Of a stretch of DNA of 59,153 nt, positions 39,174-47,130 are shown in pieces. Position 1 is the stretch's first letter. Each line of letters begins with the position of its first letter. Source of the DNA: Burkholderiales bacterium (GTDB lineage: Bacteria; Pseudomonadota; Gammaproteobacteria; Burkholderiales; Burkholderiaceae_C); contig JACPUE010000034.1 of assembly GCA_016192425.1 (NCBI GenBank), positions 1 to 59,153 on the forward strand, written 5' to 3'. A program made the translations under genes and the position numbers. The notes beneath the pieces were generated by a model, which saw only the letters and a program-made list of their open reading frames with translations, made no database searches and was not told the DNA's origin.

Positions 39174-39830
39174 ATGCAGAAATTTACCGTACACCAGGGC
39201 CTTGTGGCCCCCATGGACCGCGAGAACGTCGATACCGACGCCATCATCCCCAAGCAGTTCCTCAAGTCGATCCGGCGCACGGGCTTTGGCCCCAACCTGT
39301 TTGACGAATGGCGCTACCTGGATCAGCCCGGCCAGCCCGGCGTGCCCGAATCGGCGCGCAAGCCCAACCCGGACTTCGTGCTCAACCAGCCGCGCTACGC
39401 GGGTGCCAGCATCCTGCTGGCCCGGCGCAACTTTGGCTGCGGCTCCAGCCGCGAGCACGCGCCCTGGGCGCTGGAGCAATACGGCTTTCGCGCCATCATC
39501 GCGCCCAGCTTTGCCGACATCTTCTTCAGCAACTGCTTCAAGAACGGCGTGCTGCCCATCGTGCTGCCTGAATCCACCGTGTCCCAGTTGTTTGACGAGG
39601 TGCACGCCTTTCCCGGCTACCAGCTCACCATCGATCTGGAGCGCCAGGCCATCGTGCGGCCGCAGGGCCAGGAGATTGCGTTCGACGTGCTGCCGTTTCG
39701 CCGCTACTGCCTGCTCAATGGCTTTGACGACATCGGCCTGACGATGCGCCACAAGGACAAGATTGCCGCCTTCGAGGCCCACCGCCTGGCCACCAAGCCC
39801 TGGCTGGCGCATACCTTCCCCAGCGCCTGA
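39174..39830 (+). CDS. leuD: 3-isopropylmalate dehydratase small subunit
   Basis: 218 residues. [20 protein letters not shown] and [14 protein letters not shown] at the N-terminus, [15 protein letters not shown] for substrate binding, and [20 protein letters not shown], all diagnostic. Works with LeuC. Followed by an intergenic hairpin and a dispersed repeat before leuB. Confidence 0.98.
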   Translation: MQKFTVHQGLVAPMDRENVDTDAIIPKQFLKSIRRTGFGPNLFDEWRYLDQPGQPGVPESARKPNPDFVLNQPRYAGASILLARRNFGCGSSREHAPWALEQYGFRAIIAPSFADIFFSNCFKNGVLPIVLPESTVSQLFDEVHAFPGYQLTIDLERQAIVRPQGQEIAFDVLPFRRYCLLNGFDDIGLTMRHKDKIAAFEAHRLATKPWLAHTFPSA

Positions 39831-39840
39831 GCAGCATCAC

Positions 39841-39876
39841 GGCGCCCTGGCCTGGGTTTTGCCCCAGGCAGGCGCC
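39841..39876 (+). terminator. strong hairpin between leuD and leuB (possible partial terminator)
   Basis: ggcgcc followed by ctggcctggg pairs with cccaggcag and ggcgcc, one bulged base, loop ttttgc; then gcaaccgttttatc, a weak T tract. It lies 10 bp past the leuD stop and may separate leuB from the upstream genes. Confidence 0.6.
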
Positions 39877-39893
39877 GCAACCGTTTTATCAAC

Positions 39894-39949
39894 AAAATTA
39901 GCCTCTAGCGCTTATGCATAAAGCGCAAGCAGCTATTAAATTGAGAGCA
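39894..39949 (+). repeat. full-length copy of the dispersed ~55-bp repeat, abutting leuB
   Basis: aaaattagcctctagcgctt, then aagcgcaagcagctattaaa and ttgagagca. It ends 6 bp before the leuB ATG, so its gagag may serve as the ribosome site. Confidence 0.88.
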
Positions 39950-39955
39950 AAAAAC

Positions 39956-41026
39956 ATGAAAATCGCCATTCTGCCGGGTGACGGCATCGGCACCGAAATC
40001 ATGGCCGAAGCGGTCAAGGTGCTCAACGCCCTGGGCCTGAAGTTCGACATGGAATCCGCCCTGGTCGGCGGCGCCGCCTACGAAGCCCACGGCCACCCGC
40101 TGCCCGAAGCCACCCTCAAGCTCGCCAAGGAGGCCGACGCCGTGCTGTTCGGTGCCGTGGGCGACTGGAAGTACGACAAGCTCGACCGCCCCCTGCGCCC
40201 CGAGCAGGCCATCCTGGGCCTGCGCAAGAACCTGGGCCTGTTCGCCAACTTCCGCCCCGCCATCTGCTACGAGCAGCTCGTGGGTGCGTCGAGCCTCAAG
40301 CCCGAGCTGATTGCCGGGCTGGACATCCTCATCATCCGCGAGCTGACGGGCGACATCTACTTCGGCCAGCCGCGCGGCCGCCGCCAGGCCACCGACGGAC
40401 TGTTCCCCGGTGCCGACGAAGCCTTCGACACCATGCGCTACAGCCGCCCCGAGATCGAGCGCATCGCCCACGTCGCCTTCCAGGCCGCGCGCAAGCGGGG
40501 CAAAAAGGTCACCAGCGTGGACAAGGCCAACGTGCTGGAGACCTTCCAGTTCTGGAAGGACGTGGTCACCGAGGTGCACCAGCAGTACCCCGACGTGGAA
40601 CTGGAGCACATGTACGTGGACAACGCCGCCATGCAGTTGGTCAAGCGCCCCAAGGCGTTCGACGTGATCGTGACGGGCAACATGTTTGGCGACATCCTGA
40701 GCGACGAAGCCTCCATGCTGACCGGCTCAATCGGCATGCTGCCCAGCGCCAGCCTCAACTCTAAGGGCCAGGGCCTGTACGAGCCCAGCCACGGCAGCGC
40801 CCCGGACATCGCAGGCAAGGGCGTGGCCAACCCGCTGGCCACCATCCTGTCGGCAGCCATGATGCTGCGCTATTCCCTGAACCAGGAAGAAGCCGCTGCC
40901 CGCATCGAAGCCGCCGTGCAAAAGGTGCTGGCCCAGGGCCTGCGCACGCCCGACATCTACAGCGAAGGCACCACCAAGGTGGGCACGGCGCAGATGGGGG
41001 ATGCGGTGCTGAAGGCGCTCGGTTGA
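39956..41026 (+). CDS. leuB: 3-isopropylmalate dehydrogenase
   Basis: NAD-dependent oxidative decarboxylation of 3-isopropylmalate. 356 residues. [20 protein letters not shown] at the N-terminus, [14 protein letters not shown] and [20 protein letters not shown] for the substrate, and [20 protein letters not shown] with [20 protein letters not shown] as the dehydrogenase signature. The start is set by the family; the frame continues into the repeat upstream ([14 protein letters not shown]), which is not part of the protein. Confidence 0.98.
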   Translation: MKIAILPGDGIGTEIMAEAVKVLNALGLKFDMESALVGGAAYEAHGHPLPEATLKLAKEADAVLFGAVGDWKYDKLDRPLRPEQAILGLRKNLGLFANFRPAICYEQLVGASSLKPELIAGLDILIIRELTGDIYFGQPRGRRQATDGLFPGADEAFDTMRYSRPEIERIAHVAFQAARKRGKKVTSVDKANVLETFQFWKDVVTEVHQQYPDVELEHMYVDNAAMQLVKRPKAFDVIVTGNMFGDILSDEASMLTGSIGMLPSASLNSKGQGLYEPSHGSAPDIAGKGVANPLATILSAAMMLRYSLNQEEAAARIEAAVQKVLAQGLRTPDIYSEGTTKVGTAQMGDAVLKALG

Positions 41027-41064
41027 CCACGGCCCACTCCTCGCGCACCTGATGCGCAGACACC

Positions 41065-41099
41065 CGTGCAAATTGTCAATTCAATTGCCAATTTGCACG
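41065..41099. promoter_or_regulatory. 11-bp inverted repeat upstream of the DUF4143 ATPase gene
   Basis: cgtgcaaattg (41065-41075) and caatttgcacg (41089-41099), perfect, with a 13-nt A/T-rich spacer containing another caatt-aattg dyad. 20 bp before the gene start, so a probable operator. Confidence 0.65.
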
Positions 41100-41119
41100 A
41101 TCTGTCTTAGCATGGCCGC

Positions 41120-42298
41120 ATGATCCCCCGCCATGCCCTGCCGCGCCTGAACGAACTGGCACTTTATTACCCCATCGTCGCCATCACCGGCCCGCGCCAG
41201 TCCGGCAAGACCACGCTGGCGCGCACCGCATTTGCGGGCAAGCCCTACACCAGCCTCGAAGATCCAGACGTGCGGGCGCTGGCCATCCACGACCCACGCG
41301 GTTTTCTGGCCCAATACCCCGACGGCGCCATCATCGACGAAGCACAGCGGGTACCGGAAATCTTTTCCTACCTGCAAACCCGAGTCGATGGCGAGCGGCG
41401 CATGGGCCTTTTCGTACTGACCGGCTCCCAGCAATTCGGGCTGATGGAAGGCATTTCGCAATCGCTTGCCGGGCGGGTGGGACTGTTGCACCTGCTGCCC
41501 TTTGCGTGGGACGAAGTGGCCGCCACGCGGTCGCAGGATCGCCTGGAGGACTGGCTGTGGCGCGGCAGCTACCCACCGCTTTACGACCGCTCTATTCCTC
41601 CCCACATCTGGTTTGGCGACTATCTCTCCACCTACGTCGAACGCGATGTTCGCCGCCTGCTGCAGGTACGCGACCTGGACGCCTTTCACCGCTTTGTGCT
41701 CATGTGCGCGGCGCGTACCGGCCAGTTGCTGAACCTCTCTGCACTGGCTGCCGATTGCGGAATCACCCACAACACCGCCCATGCCTGGTTATCGGTGCTG
41801 GAGGCCAGCTACCTTGTGCTGCGTCTGGCACCCTTTCATCGGAATTTCGGCAAACGCCTGACCAAGACGCCAAAGCTCTATTTTCTGGACACCGGTTTTG
41901 CCGCCTGGCTGGCGGGCGTGCGCAGCGCCGACGAACTGGCACTGGGCAACCTGCGCGGACCACTGTTCGAGACCTGGGTGGTCAGTGAATTCACCAAACG
42001 CCGCCGCAATGCGCTGCTGGCGGAAGAACTGCATTTCTGGCGCGACTCAGCAGGCAATGAAGTGGATCTGCTGGTCACACGCGGTGATGACATCGTGGCC
42101 GCCATCGAATGCAAATCGGGTCGCACCGTGGCCGAAGACTGGTTTGCACCACTCGCGCGCTTTGCCACACTCAGTAGCACACCGCACCGATTGCTGGTCT
42201 ATGGCGGCGATGCCGACCAGCCGCGCAGCAGCACCTCCGTGTTCGGCTGGCGCAGCATTGGCCGGGCACTCGACCAAGTGTTTACGCCCCCAGGATAG
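41120..42298 (+). CDS. ATP-binding protein, AAA_14 with DUF4143
   Basis: 392 residues. The N-terminal AAA ATPase has Walker A AITGPRQSGKTTLAR at about residue 23, Walker B GAIIDEAQRVPEIFSYLQ and FVLTGSQQFGLMEGIS. The C-terminal DUF4143 nuclease-like region includes SGRTVAEDWFAPLARF preceded by ELHFWRDSAGNEVDLLVTRG, a motif with the D-x-D-type E-V-D and E-C-K residues of PD-(D/E)XK enzymes (AAIECKSG). Function unknown; such proteins are common mobile accessory genes. It stands alone with its own dyad between leuB and a convergent DUF3579 gene, where related genomes are expected to have asd, so it may mark an insertion. Confidence 0.9.
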   Translation: MIPRHALPRLNELALYYPIVAITGPRQSGKTTLARTAFAGKPYTSLEDPDVRALAIHDPRGFLAQYPDGAIIDEAQRVPEIFSYLQTRVDGERRMGLFVLTGSQQFGLMEGISQSLAGRVGLLHLLPFAWDEVAATRSQDRLEDWLWRGSYPPLYDRSIPPHIWFGDYLSTYVERDVRRLLQVRDLDAFHRFVLMCAARTGQLLNLSALAADCGITHNTAHAWLSVLEASYLVLRLAPFHRNFGKRLTKTPKLYFLDTGFAAWLAGVRSADELALGNLRGPLFETWVVSEFTKRRRNALLAEELHFWRDSAGNEVDLLVTRGDDIVAAIECKSGRTVAEDWFAPLARFATLSSTPHRLLVYGGDADQPRSSTSVFGWRSIGRALDQVFTPPG

Positions 42299-42317
42299 GG
42301 AGGTTCCGAAAGATGGA

Positions 42318-42638
42318 CTATGGTCTGGCGGGCGGATCCGGCAGCAAACAGGCCTCGACCAGTTGCAGGTCGTTGTCGCGCGCAAAGTTCATCACGAAGT
42401 CCCAGGCCATGGGCTCGTGGTCGCGCAGGTCGCGGTGCACCACCACGCACTTGACGCCGCCCATGGTGGTGGGAATGCACCACGGCGAATAGCTCAGGTG
42501 GCTGCCAGGCCGGGCGCCGCCGGGGCGGAAACTGCTCATCACCCCTGCCAGGCGCTCGGCCCAGTCGCTCGGGCGGAAGGTTTTTCCGCTGCTGGTGACG
42601 CCTTGGATGAAGACTTCTTTGCTGGAAGGGGTGACCAT
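42318..42638 (-). CDS. DUF3579 family protein
   Basis: 106 residues. KEVFIQGVTSSGKTFRPSDW with AERLAGVMSSF and GVKCVVVHRDLRDHEPMAWD through FVMNFARDNDLQLVEA match the DUF3579 family of betaproteobacteria, generally found beside arginine biosynthesis genes. Here argD/argF are near but on the other strand, with the ZIP gene and a pseudogene between. Function unknown. The 18-bp palindrome at 42706 lies 67 bp upstream. Confidence 0.85.
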   Translation of the reverse strand: MVTPSSKEVFIQGVTSSGKTFRPSDWAERLAGVMSSFRPGGARPGSHLSYSPWCIPTTMGGVKCVVVHRDLRDHEPMAWDFVMNFARDNDLQLVEACLLPDPPARP

Positions 42639-42705
42639 CGGATCGTGGTGTAGTTATGACGGACGGTGCAGGATCGCTGCTCAAATTGCCGCAACCGGGC
42701 ATTTT

Positions 42706-42723
42706 AACTCTTATATAAGAGTT
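42706..42723. promoter_or_regulatory. perfect 18-bp palindrome (putative operator)
   Basis: AACTCTTAT-ATAAGAGTT, perfectly symmetrical, in the gap between the DUF3579 gene and the 3' end of the ZIP gene. The form suggests a dimeric regulator binding site acting on the DUF3579 promoter; the regulator is not identified. Confidence 0.6.
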
Positions 42724-42794
42724 TGCCGACGCTGTGCTTACAAGCCCACCCCTGAGCCATCTGCGCCATCCCCCGATAACCGCAAGGCAACGCT

Positions 42795-43688
42795 TCACGC
42801 CAGGGCTGTATCCAGCACCATCATCAAGACAAATCCCATCATCAGGCCGATGGTGGCATACACCTCATGCCCCTTGCGATGGGACTCGGGAATGATCTCG
42901 TGACTGATCACAAAAAGCATGGCCCCGGCAGCAAAACCCAGTCCCCACGGCAGCATGGCGGCAGAGTAGCCCACCACTGCCGCACCCACTGCTGCGCCTA
43001 CCGGCTCCACCAAACCCGAGACAACGCCCAGCATCACGGCAAATCGTCGCCGATAGCCTGCCGCCAGCAACGCCAAAGCCACCACCAGGCCCTCCGGTAC
43101 ATCCTGGATTGCAATACCCATTGTCAAGGCATCTGCCCGCACACCTTCATTGGCGGCATACCCCACTCCAATCGCCAGCCCTTCTGGCAGGTTGTGCAGC
43201 GCAATGGCAAAGACGAACAGCCAGGTACGGCGAAGTTTTTCTGCTGCGCCACCCTCACGGCCCTTGATGAAATGCTCGTGCGGCAAGAAGCGGTCAAGCA
43301 CCAGTAATGCCAGGGCCCCCAGCAAAATAGACGCCCCCACCACCCCGCTGGCAGCCCAGGCGCTCCCGCCCAGCACCTGCGCCTGGCGCACTGCATTGAG
43401 ACCCGGAATGACCAGTGAGAACACGCTGGCAGCCAGCATGACACCTGCGCCAAAGCCAAACAGTGCGTCATACATGCGTGCGGACAACTGCTGCGAGAAC
43501 AACAGCGGCAGGGTGCCCAGAGCCGTTGCCAATGCCGCCACCGACCCCGCCAGGAAAGCGCGCTCTATCAGCGGATGGCTGTGAATTCCATTCCATATCT
43601 GCACCAACAGGGCCACGGCGCCAGCCCCGCAGATCACGACCCCCAGCCAAGTTCGCCAGCCCTCCTGGCGCCGATAGGACATTTTCAT
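42795..43688 (-). CDS. ZIP family metal transporter
   Basis: 297 residues, about eight membrane helices. Metal-pathway motifs: ALHNLPEGLAIGVGYAAN (TM4) and IQDVPEGLVVALALL (TM5); a cytoplasmic His-rich stretch (FLPHEHFIKG) precedes them and SHEIIPESHRKGHE follows. Imports Zn, Fe or Mn from the periplasm. Starts at MKMSYRRQ (43688), the ATG overlapping the stop of the superoxide dismutase remnant (ATGA); MSYRRQ at 43682 is the alternative. Fur-like box about 300 bp upstream. Confidence 0.93.
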   Translation of the reverse strand: MKMSYRRQEGWRTWLGVVICGAGAVALLVQIWNGIHSHPLIERAFLAGSVAALATALGTLPLLFSQQLSARMYDALFGFGAGVMLAASVFSLVIPGLNAVRQAQVLGGSAWAASGVVGASILLGALALLVLDRFLPHEHFIKGREGGAAEKLRRTWLFVFAIALHNLPEGLAIGVGYAANEGVRADALTMGIAIQDVPEGLVVALALLAAGYRRRFAVMLGVVSGLVEPVGAAVGAAVVGYSAAMLPWGLGFAAGAMLFVISHEIIPESHRKGHEVYATIGLMMGFVLMMVLDTALA

Positions 43689-43888
43689 ACGCTCGCTCGC
43701 GCTGCCGCATAGCGCAAGCCCACTTCCGTACTGCCAAAGCATGCCAGGGCAGCCTTGGCGGATTGATCCTTGAAGGCTTCGAGTCCACCAAGGTGTTTCC
43801 CGTGGCGGATCTCCAGCGTCGCTGTATCGACGATGTACGGCTCCGGCGCATGGTACGCAAAGCCAAGAGCAGGCAAGGTAAATGGCAT
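43685..43888 (-). pseudogene. superoxide dismutase (Fe/Mn type) remnant with internal deletion
   Basis: 67 residues. MPFTLPALGFAYHAPEPYIV through DTATLEIRHGKH is the N-terminus of Fe/Mn superoxide dismutase, including the first metal-ligand region (HGKH). Then the sequence jumps to GLEAFKDQSAKAALACFGS, equivalent to the family's EAFK...FGSGW segment much further along, and drifts into unrelated residues RYAAARASV. The intervening ~90 residues with metal ligands (His-x6-F, W-D-x-x-x-H) are gone, so it cannot be active. Ends in an ATGA overlap with the ZIP gene. The start could be at an earlier in-frame codon (43936). Confidence 0.8.
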
Positions 43889-43981
43889 GGCACTCCAGGG
43901 AAGAAAAGCTTGGGACACATGGGGCGGCAGAGGCAAGATGCCGCAATCGGCCGTAGCGCCTCAACACATGCTTTATATCTT

Positions 43982-44000
43982 AATACGAATCATTATCATT
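43982..44000 (-). promoter_or_regulatory. Fur-like box upstream of the sod remnant/ZIP unit
   Basis: Reads aatgataatgattcgtatt on the minus strand; the left half matches the Fur consensus (gataatgat) well, the right half less. It lies 94 bp upstream of the remnant and 132 bp before argD, so it most likely serves the ZIP transcript. Confidence 0.6.
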
Positions 44001-44131
44001 TGATAGACTGGGTATCACAGTGATGCGCAAACCTCATCCATGGGTTGGCACACACACCCTAGAATCGGCGTTCCTTTTCGAGCACCGCAAGATGTGCGGT
44101 ATCGCATATGCCCCCACCAGGAGAACCCTGC

Positions 44132-45328
44132 ATGACCGCTTCCACGCCAGCCACCTCGCCCCACGTGATGAACACCTACGGCCGCGTGCCCATCGCACTG
44201 CAGCGAGGCCAGGGCTGCCGCGTGTGGGACGTGAACGGCAAGGAATACCTCGACGCGCTGGGCGGCATCGCCGTCAACACCCTGGGCCACAACCACGCCA
44301 AGCTGGTGCCCGCGCTGCAGCACCAGCTCACGCAGCTCATCCACACCTCTAACTACTACCATGTGCCCTTGCAGGAGCAACTGGCGCAGCTGCTGGTCGA
44401 GCGCTCGGGCATGAGCAACGTGTTCTTCTGCAACTCGGGCCTGGAGGCCAATGAGGCCGCGCTCAAGATCGCACGCAAGTTCGGCCACGACCAGGGCATC
44501 GAGAAGCCCGAAGTGGTGGTCTATGAGAAGGCCTTCCATGGCCGCTCCATCGCCACCCTGTCGGCCACGGGCAACCCCAAGGTGCAGGCAGGCTTCGGCC
44601 CGCTGGTGGAAGGCTTCATCCGCGTGCCGCAGAACGACATCGAGGCCCTGCGCCGTGCCACCGAAGGCAACCCCAACGTGGTGGCCGTGTTCTTCGAGAC
44701 CATCCAGGGCGAAGGCGGCGTAAACCCCATGCGCATCGAATACCTGCAGCAACTGCGCAAGCTCTGCGACGAGCGCGGCTGGCTGATGATGATCGACGAA
44801 GTGCAGTGCGGCATGGGCCGCACCGGCAAATGGTTTGCGCACCAGTGGGCCGGCATCGTGCCCGACGTGATGCCCCTGGCCAAGGGCCTGGGCTCGGGCG
44901 TGCCCGTGGGCGCCGTGGTGGCAGGCCCCAAGGCCGCCAACGTGCTGCAGCCGGGCAACCACGGCACCACCTTCGGCGGCAACCCGCTGGCCATGCGCGC
45001 GGGGGTGGAAACCATCCGCATCATGGAAGAAGACGGCCTGCTTGCCCACGCCGCCACGGTGGGCGAACACCTGCAGGCCGCGCTACGCTCCGCACTGGGC
45101 GGTTTGAGCGGCGTGAAGGAAGTGCGCGGCCAGGGCCTGATGATCGGCGTGGAGCTGAACAAGCCCTGCGGCGCCCTGGTGGGCAGCGCGGCCGAGGCCG
45201 GCCTGCTCATCAGCGTGACCGCCGAGAGCGTGATCCGCATCGTGCCGCCGCTGATCCTCACCACCGCCGAGGCCGACGAAATCGTCGCCCGGCTCACCCC
45301 CCTGATCCAGGCCTTGCTGGCCGAATGA
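44132..45328 (+). CDS. argD: acetylornithine/succinyldiaminopimelate aminotransferase
   Basis: Class III PLP aminotransferase making N-acetylornithine. 398 residues. Conserved: ALGGIAVNTLGHNHAKLVPA, FFCNSGLEANEAALKIARKF, LMMIDEVQCGMGRTGKWFAH, and the PLP Lys in VMPLAKGLGSGVPVGAVVAG, then GTTFGGNPLAMRAGVETI. Start ATG at 44132 follows AGGAGA; an earlier ATG at 44108 lacks a good site. Followed 17 bp later by argF. Confidence 0.97.
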   Translation: MTASTPATSPHVMNTYGRVPIALQRGQGCRVWDVNGKEYLDALGGIAVNTLGHNHAKLVPALQHQLTQLIHTSNYYHVPLQEQLAQLLVERSGMSNVFFCNSGLEANEAALKIARKFGHDQGIEKPEVVVYEKAFHGRSIATLSATGNPKVQAGFGPLVEGFIRVPQNDIEALRRATEGNPNVVAVFFETIQGEGGVNPMRIEYLQQLRKLCDERGWLMMIDEVQCGMGRTGKWFAHQWAGIVPDVMPLAKGLGSGVPVGAVVAGPKAANVLQPGNHGTTFGGNPLAMRAGVETIRIMEEDGLLAHAATVGEHLQAALRSALGGLSGVKEVRGQGLMIGVELNKPCGALVGSAAEAGLLISVTAESVIRIVPPLILTTAEADEIVARLTPLIQALLAE

Positions 45329-45345
45329 GTCCCTGCGAGACAGCC

Positions 45346-46266
45346 ATGAAACACTACCTCCAGTTCAACGACTTCAGCGCCGACGAATACGCCTACCTGC
45401 TCGAACGCGCCGCGTTCATCAAGAAGAAGTTCAAGGCCTATGAAAAGTACCAGCCCCTGGCAGACCGCACGCTGGCCATGATCTTTGAAAAGGCCAGCAC
45501 CCGCACGCGCGTGAGCTTCGAGGCTGGCATGTACCAAATGGGCGGCAGCGTGGTGCACCTGACCACGGGCGACAGCCAGCTCGGCCGCGCCGAACCCATC
45601 GAGGACAGCGCGCGCGTCATCAGCCGCATGACCGACCTGGTGATGATCCGCACCTTCGAGCAAGCCAAACTGGAGCGCTTTGCGCAGTACTCGCGCGTGC
45701 CCGTCATCAACGGCCTGACCAACGAGTTCCACCCCTGCCAGATCCTGGCCGACATCTTCACCTACATCGAACACCGCGGCTCCATCGCAGGCAAAACCGT
45801 GGCCTGGGTGGGCGACGGCAACAACATGGCCAACACCTGGCTGCAGGCCGCGCAACTGCTGGGCTTCAAGGTGCACGTGAGCACGCCACGCGGCTACGAA
45901 GTTGATGAGAAATTGGCCGTTGGGGCAGGCGGAATCAGCGCAAACAGCTATCAATTTTATAGCGACCCGCTGGAAGCCTGCCAAGGCGCAGACCTGGTCA
46001 CCACCGACGTATGGACCAGCATGGGCTACGAGGCCGAAAACGAAGCGCGCAAAAAAGCCTTTGCCGACTGGTGCGTGGACGCCGAGATGATGGCCGCCGC
46101 CAAGGAGGGCGCCCTGTTCATGCACTGCCTGCCCGCCCACCGCGGCGAAGAAGTCGAGGCCGACGTGATCGACGGCCCGCAATCCGTGGTGTGGGACGAA
46201 GCAGAAAACAGGATGCACGTGCAGAAGGCACTCATGGAGTACCTTTTGCTCGGCCGCGTGGCATGA
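45346..46266 (+). CDS. argF: ornithine carbamoyltransferase, with an in-frame repeat insert
   Basis: Condenses ornithine and carbamoyl phosphate to citrulline. 306 residues, usual length. Carbamoyl-phosphate motif FEKASTRTRVSFEAGMYQ, NEFHPCQILAD, TTDVWTSMGYEAEN, and the catalytic Cys in LFMHCLPAHRGEEV. Near residues 189-206 the protein reads KLAVGAGGISANSYQFYS; these codons (45910-45963) are a copy of the dispersed 55-bp repeat, retained in frame. The stop at 46266 is followed by a second partial copy of the gene's 3' end at 46377. Start chosen at MKHYLQFNDF, 17 bp after argD. Confidence 0.96.
   Translation: MKHYLQFNDFSADEYAYLLERAAFIKKKFKAYEKYQPLADRTLAMIFEKASTRTRVSFEAGMYQMGGSVVHLTTGDSQLGRAEPIEDSARVISRMTDLVMIRTFEQAKLERFAQYSRVPVINGLTNEFHPCQILADIFTYIEHRGSIAGKTVAWVGDGNNMANTWLQAAQLLGFKVHVSTPRGYEVDEKLAVGAGGISANSYQFYSDPLEACQGADLVTTDVWTSMGYEAENEARKKAFADWCVDAEMMAAAKEGALFMHCLPAHRGEEVEADVIDGPQSVVWDEAENRMHVQKALMEYLLLGRVA
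45910..45963 (+). repeat. copy of the dispersed repeat inside argF
   Basis: aaattggccg, a variable centre, then gcgcaaacagctatcaattt and tatagc, aligning to the copies at 39894 and 48881. It is in frame and adds or replaces about 18 residues in a loop region of the enzyme. Confidence 0.75.
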
Positions 46267-46404
46267 AATGCAACGCGGTGGCGCGCCAGCGCCAGCAGAC
46301 TGTTTCGGCGCAGGCTCATGTCCGCCACGCGGACGTGAAGCAGCCGCAGGCTGCGGGCCGAAGCCAAAACGCCTCACACGTGCAGAAGGCACTCATGGAG
46401 TACC
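46216..46404 (+). repeat. duplicated argF 3' end flanking a hairpin-rich insert
   Basis: Two identical 28-bp copies (46216-46243 and 46377-46404) of the sequence encoding HVQKALMEY. Both continue into LLLG, the first ending RVA-stop (46266), the second KLA-stop (46427). The 133 bp between contain stop 46264-46266 and several hairpins, e.g. gtccgc-cac-gcggac (46320-46334) and cagcc-gca-ggctg (46341-46353). Confidence 0.9.
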
Positions 46405-46433
46405 TGCTGCTAGGCAAGCTGGCCTAACTCCCC

Positions 46434-47102
46434 ATGCCCTGGCGCCGCCAGCCCGCCCACAGCGCCGAACTGCTGGCACAGTGGCAGTCCCTGGGCCAAA
46501 CGCTGGGCCGGGACACCCCTGCGTGGCACGCAGAAGGACGGCGCCTGTTGCGCAGCTGGGCCCGCTGGCCCCGTGCCTACCACGACACCACGCACCTGTG
46601 GGCCTGCCTGGAGCACCTGCGCAGACTGCGCACCACCCAGCCCGACGCACTGCAAGACCCGGTGGCCGTGGAACTGGCCCTGTGGTACCACGACGCCATC
46701 TACTGGCCCTGGAGCGCGCACAACGAAGAGCGCAGCGCCGACTGGGCCACGCGCTTTCTGCACGGCCAGTCCTTGCCCGAGGCCCTGGCGGCGCAAGTGC
46801 ACCGGCACATCCTGGACACACGCCACCAGCCCGGCCCGCTCACGGGCGATGCACAGTGGGTGGTGGACATCGACCTGGCCATCCTGGGCCAAAGCCCGGC
46901 GGTGTACGACCGCTTTGAACGCAACGTGCGGCGTGAATACTTCTTCGTGCGCTGGCCGCGCTATGTGGCGGGGCGCAGCGCTGTGCTGCAGGGGTTTCTC
47001 GACCGGCCACGCATCTACGGCACCGACTGGTTCCACGCACGCTATGAGGCCCAGGCGCGCGCCAACCTGACCCGTGCGCTGACTGCACTCACGGTCGGCT
47101 AG
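46434..47102 (+). CDS. HD-domain metal-dependent phosphohydrolase family protein
   Basis: 222 residues. HD-type motifs: PRAYHDTTHLWACLEHLRRL (H...), VELALWYHDAIYWPW (HD) and QWVVDIDLAILGQSPAVYD (D). The group is annotated as predicted HD superfamily hydrolases; substrate unknown. Starts 6 bp after the second argF-like stop (46427), so it may depend on argF read-through for transcription. Confidence 0.88.
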   Translation: MPWRRQPAHSAELLAQWQSLGQTLGRDTPAWHAEGRRLLRSWARWPRAYHDTTHLWACLEHLRRLRTTQPDALQDPVAVELALWYHDAIYWPWSAHNEERSADWATRFLHGQSLPEALAAQVHRHILDTRHQPGPLTGDAQWVVDIDLAILGQSPAVYDRFERNVRREYFFVRWPRYVAGRSAVLQGFLDRPRIYGTDWFHARYEAQARANLTRALTALTVG

Positions 47103-47130
47103 CTAGGCCCTGGTCGATTCACCCCTGCGC

